DNA of 31,198 nucleotides, taken from assembly GCA_046318595.1 (NCBI GenBank), contig JBKCTV010000030.1, forward strand, positions 1 through 31,198, given 5' to 3'. This document shows, in pieces, positions 1 through 8,900 of this stretch (position 1 is its first letter; every line of letters starts with the position of its first letter). The notes below the pieces were generated by a model. That model saw nothing but the letters and a program-made list of their open reading frames with translations, was not told where the DNA came from and did no database searches. A program made the position numbers and the translations under genes. The stretch comes from DAITMV01 sp046318595 (GTDB lineage: Bacteria > Pseudomonadota > Gammaproteobacteria > Burkholderiales > Burkholderiaceae_B).

Positions 1-168
1 CGATCCGAAATCGCCTGTTTCCATACCTTCACCGTGCCTCACCCGACGCGCCGCCCGAAAACGACACTTTTTGTAGGAATTACCAGATCAGTATCATTCG
101 GCATCACTGGCTAATCCATCACTCGAACCAGCTACCACTCCATGTGGGGCATTCGAGGTCTCGGGGGG
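1..168. repeat. Contig-end inverted repeat, left copy
   Basis: Bases 1-141 are the exact reverse complement of bases 31058-31198. The match continues to base 168 with mismatches only at 142 and 151, then ends in the run of G before 170. No transposase is visible beside it. Perfect identity of exactly 141 bases equals a k-mer length commonly used by metagenome assemblers, so I infer that both ends of the contig stop at the same multi-copy element in opposite orientation. The change of sequence near 168 probably marks the true edge of that element. Confidence 0.9.
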
Positions 169-432
169 ATAGACAAACAAGCAAAACAGCCCCTTGCCCA
201 TTTGCAGAGCTAACCCGCACGGGCTTGGAACTGAGTTGTGTGGAATTGAGACAGACGAGTAGGGCATACTCGACTTTGTTAAACGAGTGTTACACACTGA
301 TGGGGGATGGTGGTCTACGCTAAATCGGTTCGGGCAGCTCGAAAGCATAAAAATTTTTGGAACTTTGGCGACCATGTTGCCCACTAATAATTAGTAAGGC
401 CCCTCTTTAATTAACCAACATGAAAGATTGAC
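169..432. other. Gene-free leader upstream of the hfa-like cluster
   Basis: I see no convincing gene here. A minus-strand open frame covers 94-384 but runs into the repeat and has no recognisable domain. There is a small hairpin at 256-272 (CGAGTA, five-base loop, TACTCG). At 383-395 there is an interrupted palindrome, ACTAAT-A-ATTAGT, and at 407-414 the palindrome TTAATTAA. The last two lie just before the first hfa-like gene and could be operator sites, but no -35/-10 pair stands out. Confidence 0.5.
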
Positions 433-1134
433 ATGAAAAAGACACACGCATTGGCATCAAGTATAGTTTTGGCATTGGTCTCTAACGTTGCATTCGCTGC
501 ATGCGGAACAAAAGACAACCCTTGTGTAGACTACCAAGTACACGACATAAAAGAAAAAATTACCAGAGATATTACCGAGAATGTAACTGTTACATTTAGC
601 CAAGATTCGAAAGATTCCGCCCTTCGCTTAAAATCAGTTTACAGCAATGTCGTAACATCGGGTCAAATCAACTCAGGTAACGTAACAGCCACCTCGAAAA
701 ATGACCTGATCACAACGACTGGTAAGGCTACTGTAGATAATACCGCAATTGGTAACAACGCCAGTTTCAACTTAGTCGGCTTGAACACTGTACTTGGGGC
801 TGTCAGCCAACGTAACAGCGGACAGATTCACGCCAGCACCACGGTAACACGCCCCAAGGTAGACGGTGACCTTGAAATATCGACCACAGCGATTGGTAAT
901 AACGCCAGCATCGGCTGGGATTTGACTACCGACAAAGTCAAGGGCTCAGGGGAACGCGACGGCGACTTAATGGCTTTTAACGGCAACGTTGGGAAGTTTT
1001 TTGGTGGTGTTGGGCAATGTAACAGCGGCAACATTTATGCCACAACAAATTATACTGAAGACCCGGCTAAAAACATTCAAGTTAGCACGACGGCAATTGG
1101 TAACAATATGTCGTTTGGCGTCAAAACCCGTTAA
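433..1134 (+). CDS. Secreted repeat adhesin, HfaD/curlin-like
   Basis: The 233-residue product has a clear Sec signal peptide (Lys-Lys, hydrophobic core, cleavage probably after Ala-Phe-Ala near residue 22). The mature part is built from alternating motifs: Q-x-N-S-G near residues 78, 126 and 195, and TAIGNN near 104, 152 and 220. Spacing is about 48 residues for the first interval and 68 for the second. Gln/Asn/Ser/Thr-rich alternation of this kind is typical of curlin-like amyloid subunits and of the Caulobacter holdfast-anchor protein HfaD, as I recall it. The two genes downstream resemble HfaA and HfaB, so the likely role is a secreted fibre or surface adhesin exported through the CsgG-like pore. 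The gene is AT-richer than the core genes, and the Shine-Dalgarno is weak (GAAAG). It could equally be an unnamed curli-like subunit. Confidence 0.6.
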   Translation: MKKTHALASSIVLALVSNVAFAACGTKDNPCVDYQVHDIKEKITRDITENVTVTFSQDSKDSALRLKSVYSNVVTSGQINSGNVTATSKNDLITTTGKATVDNTAIGNNASFNLVGLNTVLGAVSQRNSGQIHASTTVTRPKVDGDLEISTTAIGNNASIGWDLTTDKVKGSGERDGDLMAFNGNVGKFFGGVGQCNSGNIYATTNYTEDPAKNIQVSTTAIGNNMSFGVKTR

Positions 1135-1152
1135 TCAACAAACAGTTGATTA
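1132..1152 (+). other. Hairpin over the stop codon of the first hfa-like gene
   Basis: A perfect 8-bp stem (TAATCAAC/GTTGATTA) with a five-base loop AAACA begins at the TAA stop codon. No T-run follows, so it is more likely an mRNA stability or processing hairpin than a terminator. A second pair of complementary arms, GTCCGG (1167-1172) and CCGGAC (1211-1216), is followed by a T-run at 1222-1227 and could partly attenuate transcription into the next gene. Confidence 0.4.
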
Positions 1153-1242
1153 GTAGTTAAACTGCTGTCCGGTTGTTTCTGTATAGCCTTATGCTGATAT
1201 CTGGGAACGGCCGGACGCTTATTTTTTAAAAATAGAGTAGCT

Positions 1243-1677
1243 ATGCGTTCATATCAAAATCGTATTCGCAAGGCCATATTACTGTCGATGTCATGTTTGT
1301 GCGCTTGTTACGTTAGCGCCACCTTCGCGCAATCCACCATGGAAGACGGCAATAGCTTTGAACTACCTCTCGGCATGAACGACTTGAGCGATATCGATTC
1401 GATGGTCAAAGGCACACGAGACACGTCTCTCAATAAAACCGTAGTAAACGGTGCGGGTTACAACACCTATAGTTCGACATCGCTCGGTAATTTGGTCAAT
1501 GTACAAACGAGTGGCTCAGGCAATACGGTTGTCGTAAACGCTAATCAGATAAACAGTGGATCTCAAAGGTCTTATTTGGTGACTGGTGGAATCAATACTA
1601 ATAGCAACCAAAGCTCGGCGGCATCTGGTTCCAGTAGCAATATGGCAGCTTATGCCAATAGCACCGCAACCCGCTGA
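1243..1677 (+). CDS. hfaA: HfaA-like curlin-related holdfast anchor subunit
   Basis: The product is 144 residues, matching the size I recall for Caulobacter HfaA, with a signal peptide probably cleaved after the Ala near residue 29. The diagnostic part is residues 80-108: S-L-G-N-L-V-N-V, then a G-S-G-N-T-V-V-V-N core, then N-Q-I-N-S-G. This resembles the conserved curlin-like centre of HfaA, and it shares the Q-x-N-S-G motif with the upstream protein, which suggests that the two co-assemble. The C-terminus is Ser/Asn/Ala-rich. In Caulobacter, HfaA is secreted by HfaB and forms an amyloid-like anchor for the holdfast; here the partner polysaccharide is unknown. The gap of 108 bases from the upstream gene and the weak Shine-Dalgarno leave translation control open. 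Confidence 0.62.
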   Translation: MRSYQNRIRKAILLSMSCLCACYVSATFAQSTMEDGNSFELPLGMNDLSDIDSMVKGTRDTSLNKTVVNGAGYNTYSSTSLGNLVNVQTSGSGNTVVVNANQINSGSQRSYLVTGGINTNSNQSSAASGSSSNMAAYANSTATR

Positions 1678-1891
1678 TCAGGGATAATACAATTATCGCT
1701 GTAAAATTTTTACTTATTGAATAATCAATTTTCTGTAGATTCTGTAAAAAAATTACGCTCTACCGCCGTCTGAATAATCGATGGAACTTTTTCGATTGCG
1801 AAGACCACAGAGATTCATCTGGCAACCCTTAAACCGCACCGTCATTAAAAACGCATGGTGCAATGACGATAACGAAGATAAAGACCATTCC

Positions 1892-3139
1892 ATGAGCACG
1901 AAAATTTTAAGCACGACGGTACAGTATGCGGGCCTACTAAGCAGCGTGTTATTGCTATCGGCATGCGCCATACCCCGTTTTGACAATGCCCAATACGTTC
2001 CACCCTTGAGCGGCGCCAGCGTCGTGGCTAACACCACGGGCTACACAGAGGCACTTGATTGCCTAGGTTTGCAGATCAAACGAACCAATGCAAAGCCTGT
2101 GCGTATTGCAGTCGGCCGGGTGGAGGATTTTTCTGGCAAGCAGGATTTGGTCAATGGTAAGCGCATCACCCAAGGCACGGCCTTGATGGTTTTGTCTGCC
2201 GTCGCTCGGACCCGCTTACCGATCGTCGAACGTTTAGACACCTCATTGGCCGAAATGGAGTTCAAATACACCGATAACAAGCTTATCGGCACAGGTATTG
2301 CAGAAAACCCCGTTCGTGTGACCATAGCCGGCAGTGTGGTTGGCTCGGATTACCATATCGTGGGCGGCGTCACCGAAGTGAATTACAACATTCGCAGCGG
2401 CAGCCTCGACGGCACGGTGAAAAACGTCGGTGCCAGCACCCGCTACGCGGTATTGGATGTTGCCATCGATTTGCGGCTTGTCAACACCAAAACCTTGCAA
2501 ATCGAAAATGTGGTCAGTTTTCAAAAACAAATTATCGGAACGGAAATCCGCGCTGGCTTGTTCCGTTTTTTGTCGGATAACGTAATAGATGTAAATGCTG
2601 GTGAAAAAGCTCAGGAGCCTATTCAAAAAGCTATCCGCATGGTAGCGGAACGTTCAGTGTTTCAGCTAATAGCCGACCTGTACAAGCTGCCTGCGGGTAC
2701 ATGCGAAGTGGATTCTCTGCAACGGGCTTCGGCACCCAACCCGGCAGTGCTTGGCCGTACCTCGATATCCACGTCCGGCACCACCAATAACGTTCAATCT
2801 CGAAACGGTTGGTTTGGCGCAACTGCTGAAAAAAACGATACACAAACAGCGGGTTCTGACAACAGCTCAGTCGCAGCGCAACAACGAAGCGGTCTCTCGA
2901 TCCCATCTGCGCCTTCTAGCCTGATTCTGACCCCGCCCAAACCGGTTTTCGCCCAACGGCAGGTTCAGCAGCCCACCCAGAACAACGCGCCGTCTTCAAA
3001 CACTGGCGCCCGTCCGACACCTGAAGCAGCCGCCACCACGCCGGTCAGCACACCATCAGCACCGACGCCCATGAAAATGTCGATGCGGATCAATGGCGGG
3101 AGCAATGCCGAGGAAACGTTTAAAACGGCCGGGTTCTGA
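1892..3139 (+). CDS. hfaB: CsgG/HfaB-family outer-membrane secretion lipoprotein
   Basis: CsgG-family lipoproteins form a ring-shaped outer-membrane pore that exports amyloid subunits. I chose ATG 1892 because it gives a textbook lipoprotein signal with lipobox L-S-A-C (Cys25); the open frame reaches back to 1781 but that extension has no signal character. The product is 415 residues. The CsgG domain spans about 60-280, with V-G-R-V-E-D-F-S-G-K after an early I-A-V strand, a Y-H-I-V-G-G-V-T-E strand and a late V-F-Q-L-I-A-D-L helix. Beyond about 290 the protein is low-complexity, rich in Ser, Pro, Thr and Gln, and much longer than CsgG (about 277 residues), more like HfaB. No csgE, csgF or csgC homologue is present. 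It is third in the cluster and followed by a strong terminator. Confidence 0.78.
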   Translation: MSTKILSTTVQYAGLLSSVLLLSACAIPRFDNAQYVPPLSGASVVANTTGYTEALDCLGLQIKRTNAKPVRIAVGRVEDFSGKQDLVNGKRITQGTALMVLSAVARTRLPIVERLDTSLAEMEFKYTDNKLIGTGIAENPVRVTIAGSVVGSDYHIVGGVTEVNYNIRSGSLDGTVKNVGASTRYAVLDVAIDLRLVNTKTLQIENVVSFQKQIIGTEIRAGLFRFLSDNVIDVNAGEKAQEPIQKAIRMVAERSVFQLIADLYKLPAGTCEVDSLQRASAPNPAVLGRTSISTSGTTNNVQSRNGWFGATAEKNDTQTAGSDNSSVAAQQRSGLSIPSAPSSLILTPPKPVFAQRQVQQPTQNNAPSSNTGARPTPEAAATTPVSTPSAPTPMKMSMRINGGSNAEETFKTAGF

Positions 3140-3171
3140 GAAAAAACCCGCCTTGTGCCCTCCCGCACTAG

Positions 3172-3200
3172 TCGCGCCGACCAACCATCGGCGCGATTTT
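3172..3200 (+). terminator. Rho-independent terminator after hfaB
   Basis: A perfect 9-bp GC-rich stem, TCGCGCCGA/TCGGCGCGA, with a seven-base loop is followed directly by TTTT at 3197-3200. It lies 32 bases past the hfaB stop. The opposite strand has no T-run, so it acts on the plus strand. Confidence 0.85.
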
Positions 3201-3345
3201 CATAAGCGCAGTCGGCGTTCAACCAGGGGTAGAACGAAAACCTGCCCGACAAACGGTGCTAGGGACAGGACTTGCCGGCGACAGAGAAACGCCCCCAGGG
3301 GTTCGATCTGGGCAAGGCCTCGGGCCTCCGGCAAACCCACGCTGC

Positions 3346-5262
3346 TCAGCGCGGAGAGTAAATATCACCGCCCTGCTTGACGAACTCCACCGCTTTTTCC
3401 TGTAGACCGCGTTGCAGCGCCTGAGTTTCTTCCAAACCGCGACTAGCCGCGTATTCGCGCACATCCTGGGTAATTTTCATGGAACAGAAATGTGGCCCGC
3501 ACATCGAACAGAAATGCGCCACTTTCATGCTGTCCTTCGGCAAGGTTTCGTCGTGATAGGCTTTCGCGGTGTCGGGGTCCAAGCCGAGATTGAATTGATC
3601 TTCCCAGCGAAATTCGAAACGCGCCTTGGATAAAGCGTTGTCGCGGATCTGCGCGCCCGGGTGGCCTTTGGCCAGGTCTGCGGCATGCGCGGCGATTTTG
3701 TAGGCGATGATTCCGTCTTTGACGTCCTGCTTGTTCGGCAAACCCAAATGCTCCTTGGGCGTGACATAACACAGCATGGCGGTGCCGTACCAGCCGATCT
3801 GGGCCGCGCCGATCGCGCTGGTGATGTGGTCGTAACCTGGAGCGATGTCGGTGGTGAGCGGCCCGAGCGTGTAAAACGGCGCTTCGTGGCACTGCTCGAG
3901 CTGCAAGTCCATGTTTTCTTTGATGAGCTGCATCGGCACATGGCCGGGGCCTTCGATCATGACCTGGACATCGTGTTTCCAGGCGACGGCGGTGAGTTCG
4001 CCTAGCGTCTTGAGCTCGGAAAGCTGCGCTTCGTCGTTGGCGTCGTAAATCGAACCGGGGCGCAGACCATCGCCGAGCGAAAACGTCACGTCGTAAGCCT
4101 TCATGATCTCGCAGATATCCTCGAAGTGCGTGTACAGGAAGTTTTCCTGATGATGCGCCAAACACCACTTGGCCATGATCGAACCGCCGCGCGAGACGAT
4201 GCCGGTCATGCGGTTGGCGGTCATCGGCACATACGGCAGGCGGACGCCGGCGTGAATCGTGAAATAGTCGACGCCTTGCTCCGCCTGCTCGATGAGTGTG
4301 TCGCGGAAAATTTCCCAGGTCAGCTCCTCGGCCTTGCCGTTGACCTTTTCCAGGGCCTGATAAATCGGCACGGTACCGATCGGCACCGGGCTATTGCGGA
4401 TGATCCATTCGCGGGTTTCGTGAATATGCTTACCGGTCGACAGGTCCATGACCGTGTCGGCGCCCCAGCGAATCGCCCAGGTCATTTTTTCGACTTCTTC
4501 ACCGATGCCCGAGCTGACCGCGCTGTTGCCGATATTGGCGTTGACCTTGACCAGGAAGTTACGACCGATGGCCATCGGCTCCAGCTCAGGATGGTTGATG
4601 TTGGCGGTGATGACCGCCCGACCGCGGGCGACTTCGCTGCGGACAAACTCGGGGGTGATCGTGGCAGGAATCGCCGCGCCAAAGTTCTGACCAGGATGCT
4701 GGCGCAGCAGCAGGTCGGCCATGCGCTGGCCGAGCGGGCCGGTGGCGCGCAACGACTCGACGTATTGCTCCCGGCAGAGGTTTTCGCGGATCGCGATGTA
4801 TTCCATTTCGGGCGTGATAATCCCCTGGCGCGCATAGTGCATCTGGGTCACGTTTTTGCCAGGCTGGGCGCGGCGCGGTTGGCGTCTGAGGTTGAAACGG
4901 AGCTGCGCGAGCTTGCTATCGTCGAGCCGCTCGCGACCGTAGGCGGAGCTGGGGCCGGTCAATGTGTCGGTGTCGGCACGGTCGTTCAGCCACGGCGTGC
5001 GGATGGCGGCAAGGCCAGAACGAATGTCGATACGCACGGCCGGGTCAGTGTACGGACCACTGGGGTCGTAGACGTAAATGGGCGGGTTGGTTTCGCCATT
5101 GCCGAAGCTCGTCGGGGTGTCGGACTGGCTGACGACGCGCATCGGTACGCGGATGTCGGGCCGGGAACCTTGTATGTAGGCCTTATGCGAATTAGGCAAG
5201 GACTGGACGGCGGCTTCGTCGACCTGGGCTGTGGCGGCGATGAATTGTGGATTAGCGTTCAT
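3346..5262 (-). CDS. thiC: Phosphomethylpyrimidine synthase ThiC
   Basis: ThiC is the radical-SAM enzyme that rearranges aminoimidazole ribotide to hydroxymethylpyrimidine phosphate, the pyrimidine half of thiamine. The 638-residue product has the family length and layout: the N-terminal ThiC-associated region with R-P-D-I-R-V-P-M, the barrel with M-I-E-G-P-G-H-V-P and G-P-L-T-T-D-I-A-P-G-Y-D-H, and the C-terminal cluster motif C-S-M-C-G-P-H-F-C that binds the [4Fe-4S] cluster. The ATG at 5262 is the natural start; the Shine-Dalgarno is poor. No other thiamine gene is adjacent. It is divergent from the adenosyltransferase gene. The upstream region holds a TATAAT box but no TPP-riboswitch motifs. 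Confidence 0.97.
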   Translation of the reverse strand: MNANPQFIAATAQVDEAAVQSLPNSHKAYIQGSRPDIRVPMRVVSQSDTPTSFGNGETNPPIYVYDPSGPYTDPAVRIDIRSGLAAIRTPWLNDRADTDTLTGPSSAYGRERLDDSKLAQLRFNLRRQPRRAQPGKNVTQMHYARQGIITPEMEYIAIRENLCREQYVESLRATGPLGQRMADLLLRQHPGQNFGAAIPATITPEFVRSEVARGRAVITANINHPELEPMAIGRNFLVKVNANIGNSAVSSGIGEEVEKMTWAIRWGADTVMDLSTGKHIHETREWIIRNSPVPIGTVPIYQALEKVNGKAEELTWEIFRDTLIEQAEQGVDYFTIHAGVRLPYVPMTANRMTGIVSRGGSIMAKWCLAHHQENFLYTHFEDICEIMKAYDVTFSLGDGLRPGSIYDANDEAQLSELKTLGELTAVAWKHDVQVMIEGPGHVPMQLIKENMDLQLEQCHEAPFYTLGPLTTDIAPGYDHITSAIGAAQIGWYGTAMLCYVTPKEHLGLPNKQDVKDGIIAYKIAAHAADLAKGHPGAQIRDNALSKARFEFRWEDQFNLGLDPDTAKAYHDETLPKDSMKVAHFCSMCGPHFCSMKITQDVREYAASRGLEETQALQRGLQEKAVEFVKQGGDIYSPR

Positions 5263-5291
5263 GGGGGCAGGGGCGGTTTTGAGCGGCTTTC

Positions 5292-5297
5292 ATTATA
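5292..5297 (-). promoter_or_regulatory. Putative -10 box of thiC
   Basis: On the minus strand this reads TATAAT, a perfect sigma70 -10 hexamer about 30 bases upstream of the thiC start. The -35 region is poor. Transcription from here would give a leader of only about 20-25 bases, too short for a TPP riboswitch. Confidence 0.5.
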
Positions 5298-5378
5298 GCC
5301 CGGTGCTGGCAAATGGCGAGGCGCGCCGCTTCCGCGCATGGCACAATCGCCCAATCTTGACAAACGGACAGAAAAATC

Positions 5379-5924
5379 ATGGGGCTCCGACTTTCGAAAA
5401 TCACCACCCGCACCGGCGACGATGGCACGACCGGCCTCGGCGACGGGACGCGGGTCGCTAAAACGGCCCTGCGCGTTCACGCGATGGGCGATGTCGACGA
5501 GTTGAATTCGACGCTCGGGCTGTTGCTGTGCGAAACGCTGCCAGGCGACGTGACCGAGGCCTTGATCGGCATCCAGCACGACCTGTTCGACCTGGGCGGC
5601 ACGCTGTGCATTCCCGGCTTCGACAGTCTGACCGCCGCGCAAGTGGCCCGGCTCGACGGCTGGCTGGCGCAGTACAACGGCCATCTGCCACCCTTGGCGG
5701 AGTTCATTCTGCCGGGCGGCTCGCGCCCGGCGGCGCTGGCGCATGTGGCGCGGACCGTATGCCGCCGCGCCGAGCGTTCTGTCGTGGCGTTGGCGGCGGC
5801 CGAAAGCGTGCCGCCGACTGTGCAGAACTACCTGAACCGTTTATCCGATCTGCTGTTCGTGCTGGCGCGGGTGTTGAATAACGGGAATGATGTGTTGTGG
5901 CGCGGGTCAGTGGCGCCGGTCTAA
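5379..5924 (+). CDS. pduO: Cob(I)alamin adenosyltransferase, PduO type
   Basis: This enzyme transfers the adenosyl group of ATP to reduced cob(I)alamin or cobinamide to make coenzyme B12 forms. The 181-residue product is a single ATR domain. It carries the N-terminal ATP loop T-R-T-G-D-D-G-T-T-G-L-G (residues 10-21), the early helix motif V-D-E-L-N-S, the central R-T-V-C-R-R-A-E-R, and the C-terminal N-Y-L-N-R-L-S-D-L-L-F-V-L-A-R. All are family hallmarks. No other cobalamin genes lie nearby, so it may serve salvage rather than a local synthesis operon. It ends 23 bases from the convergent czcA gene, with no clear terminator between them. Confidence 0.93.
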   Translation: MGLRLSKITTRTGDDGTTGLGDGTRVAKTALRVHAMGDVDELNSTLGLLLCETLPGDVTEALIGIQHDLFDLGGTLCIPGFDSLTAAQVARLDGWLAQYNGHLPPLAEFILPGGSRPAALAHVARTVCRRAERSVVALAAAESVPPTVQNYLNRLSDLLFVLARVLNNGNDVLWRGSVAPV

Positions 5925-5947
5925 TGATGCCTACCCGCACACAACAA

Positions 5948-8900
5948 TTATCTGGTAACTATTTCGTGGTCCTTTGGCAAGGGATCGAACCACCGGTACA
6001 AGGCCGGCAGCACCACGAGGGTCAACAAGGTCGAGCTGATCAGGCCGCCGATCACCACGATCGCCAGCGGCCGCTGCACCTCCGAGCCCGGCCCGGTCGC
6101 GATCAAAAACGGAATCAGGCCGAGCAAGGCAACGGTAGCCGTCATCAATACCGGGCGGAAGCGCTGCGCGCAGCCCTGGGTCAGGGCTTCGTGAAGCGAG
6201 GCACCATCCTCCCGCAGCCGTTTGATGTAGGAAACCAGCACGACGCCGTTGAGCACTGCGATACCCCATAAGGCGATGAAACCAACAGATGCTGGCACCG
6301 ACAAATATTCACCGGTCACGAACAAGCCGATCAAGCCGCCGATCGAGGCGAACGGCAGCACCAGAATGATGAGCCCGGCCAGCTTGACCGAATTGAACAG
6401 CATGAAGAGCAGGAAAAAGATCGCGGCAATCGTGATCGGCACGATAATCGCCAATCGCGCCATGGCACGCTGCATGTTTTCGAACTGCCCGCCCCACTCC
6501 AGCCGATAACCGGATGGCAACTTGACCTGCGCGGCGACCGTGCGCTGCACCTCCTCGACGAAGCCGCCCAGGTCGCGGCCCCCGACGTTCGCGCCGACGA
6601 CCACACGCCGCTTACCCTGTTCGCGCGAAATCTGCGCCGGGCCATCCAGCACCTCGATCCTAGCCACCGCGTCGAGCGGCACCAGGGCGCCATCAGCCGA
6701 GCGCAGCATCAGTTGCTTGATGTCCTCGACGCTGTTGCGATAGCTTTCCGGATAGCGAAGTTGAATACCGAACTTGCGCTCGCCCTCGTAAAGCACGGTG
6801 ACTTCGCTACCGCCGATCGCAGTTTCGATGAGACGGTTCACATCCGCGACGTTCAAACCGAATCGTGCGATCGCTTGCCGATCAACGCCCAGGGTCAGCA
6901 CTTGCTGGCCCGAAAGGCGCTCGATGCGGATATCGCGCGCACCGGCCACGTTTATCAAGACTTTGGTGATGGCTTCAGACAGCTTTTTGAGCTCGGCCAG
7001 ATCGTCGCCAAAAATTTTGATGGCGAGCTGGGACCGCACGCCGGTAACCATTTCGTCGACCCGTTCGGCAATCGGCTGCGACAATACAATCTGTACGCCC
7101 GGCAGCACGGCGAGCCGCTCGCGGATATCTTCGTCGATCTGGTCCTGCGAACGACCGCCTTTCGGGTCGATCAAGACGATTGGGCCGGACTCATTCGGCC
7201 CCGCCGGATCGGCCGGCGACTCGCCACGACCGAGCTTGGACACGACACTCTTGACACCCGGTATCTGCGCGATCAGCCGCATCGCTTCCATTTCCATTTT
7301 GATGGATTCATCTAAAGAAATCGACGCTACGCGGGTAATCTGCGGCGTCAGCGCCCCTTCCTTGAGCGTCGGGATAAACGAGGTGCCGAGAAACGGAAAC
7401 AAGGCCAGGGAGAATAGCAATAGACCAACCGCAGCGCCCACCGTGCGTTTCGGATACAGCAACCCAAGATTCAGCAAGCGCGTGTAATGTTTTTTGACGA
7501 ACGCGATCGGCGCAGTGTCTTTATCGTTGCCGCCTTTTAAAATAAAAGCGCACAGCACGGGCGAAAGCACCAGCGAAATGACCAGCGATACGGCGAGCGC
7601 GATCACGATGGTGAAGGCCAGCGGCGAAAACAACTTGCCCTCCATGCCCTGTAAAGTCATCAAGGGCAGGAAAACCAGAATGATGATACCAATCCCGAAA
7701 ATAACCGGCACACCGACCTCGACGGTCGCATCCAGAATCGTTTTAAGCTTTCCGGCGCCTTGGTTGTCGCCGTGGCCCAGCCGGTGAAAAACGTTTTCGA
7801 CGACCACGACCGTGCCGTCGACCATGAGACCGATGGCGATCGCCAGGCCGCCGAGCGACATGAGGTTGGCCGACATCCCTTGCTGGTTCATGACGATGAA
7901 AGTGATCAACGGAGTGAGCACGATCGTCGCCACCACGATGATGCTCGAGCGCACGTCTCCCAGGAACACGAACAGAATGACGACGACCAGGAAAATACCT
8001 TCCAGCAGCACTTTCCCCACGGTCAACAACGCGGAGTCGACCAGATCGGTACGGTCGTAGTAGGGCACGATTTTCAGGCCGTTGGGCAGCATGTTTTTGT
8101 CGTTGATCTCCTGCACGCGCTCCTTGATCCGGGTCACGATTTCCTTGGCGTTGCCGCCACGCATCATCAGCACGATGCCCGATGCCGCCTCGGTGTAACC
8201 GCCCTTGATGATCGCGCCCTGCCGGACTTCGGCGCCCAGTTTGACCTCGGCCACGTCGCGCACGTAAACCGGCAGGCCCTGACTTTCCTTGAGGACGATC
8301 ATACCGATATCGTCGAGCGTGCGAATCAGGCCGACGCCGCGGATCAACAACTGCTCGGCCTGGAGCGGCAGGATGCCGCCGCCGGCGTTGGCATTGTTGC
8401 TGGCAATCGATTCGTACACCTGTTGCAGCGTGAGGCCGTAATGCCGGAGCCGATCTGGGCTGACGAATACCTGATACTGCTTGACGTAGCCGCCCTGCGA
8501 GTTAATTTCCGCCACACCGGGGATCGAGCGCAACAAGGGCCGTACCACCCAGTCCTGAACGGTACGGCGCTCTGTCAACTCGGCGACCGTCAACGCGCGC
8601 TTGCCGTCATCTGGATGGTCGAGCGTGTACTGGTACACCTCGCCCAGACCGGTCGTCACGGGCCCAAGAACGGGCGTGATGCCGGCTGGCATTTTGGATC
8701 CGACCTCGATCAGCCGCTCCATGACAAGCTGCCGGGCGAAGTACACGTTGGTCGCGTCCGTGAACACCAGCGTAATAATCGACAGGCCGCTCTTGTTCAG
8801 CGAACGCATGTCGGTCAACCCGGGCAGACCGGTCATGGCGATTTCCAGCGGAACCGTGACGAAACGCTCGATTTCCTCGGGGGAACGGCCCGGCGCCTCC

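Noticed and set aside
94..384. Minus-strand 96-codon open frame at the left end
   Set aside because: It runs into the contig-end repeat, has no domain or signal, and the two differences between the repeat copies both change amino acids, so there is no sign of protein selection.
1781..1891. Upstream in-frame extension of hfaB
   Set aside because: It would bury the lipoprotein signal peptide behind 37 charged and aromatic residues; ATG 1892 gives a normal lipobox.
4126..5298. Long plus-strand open frame opposite thiC
   Set aside because: It is the antisense shadow of a GC-rich conserved gene and has no recognisable domain.
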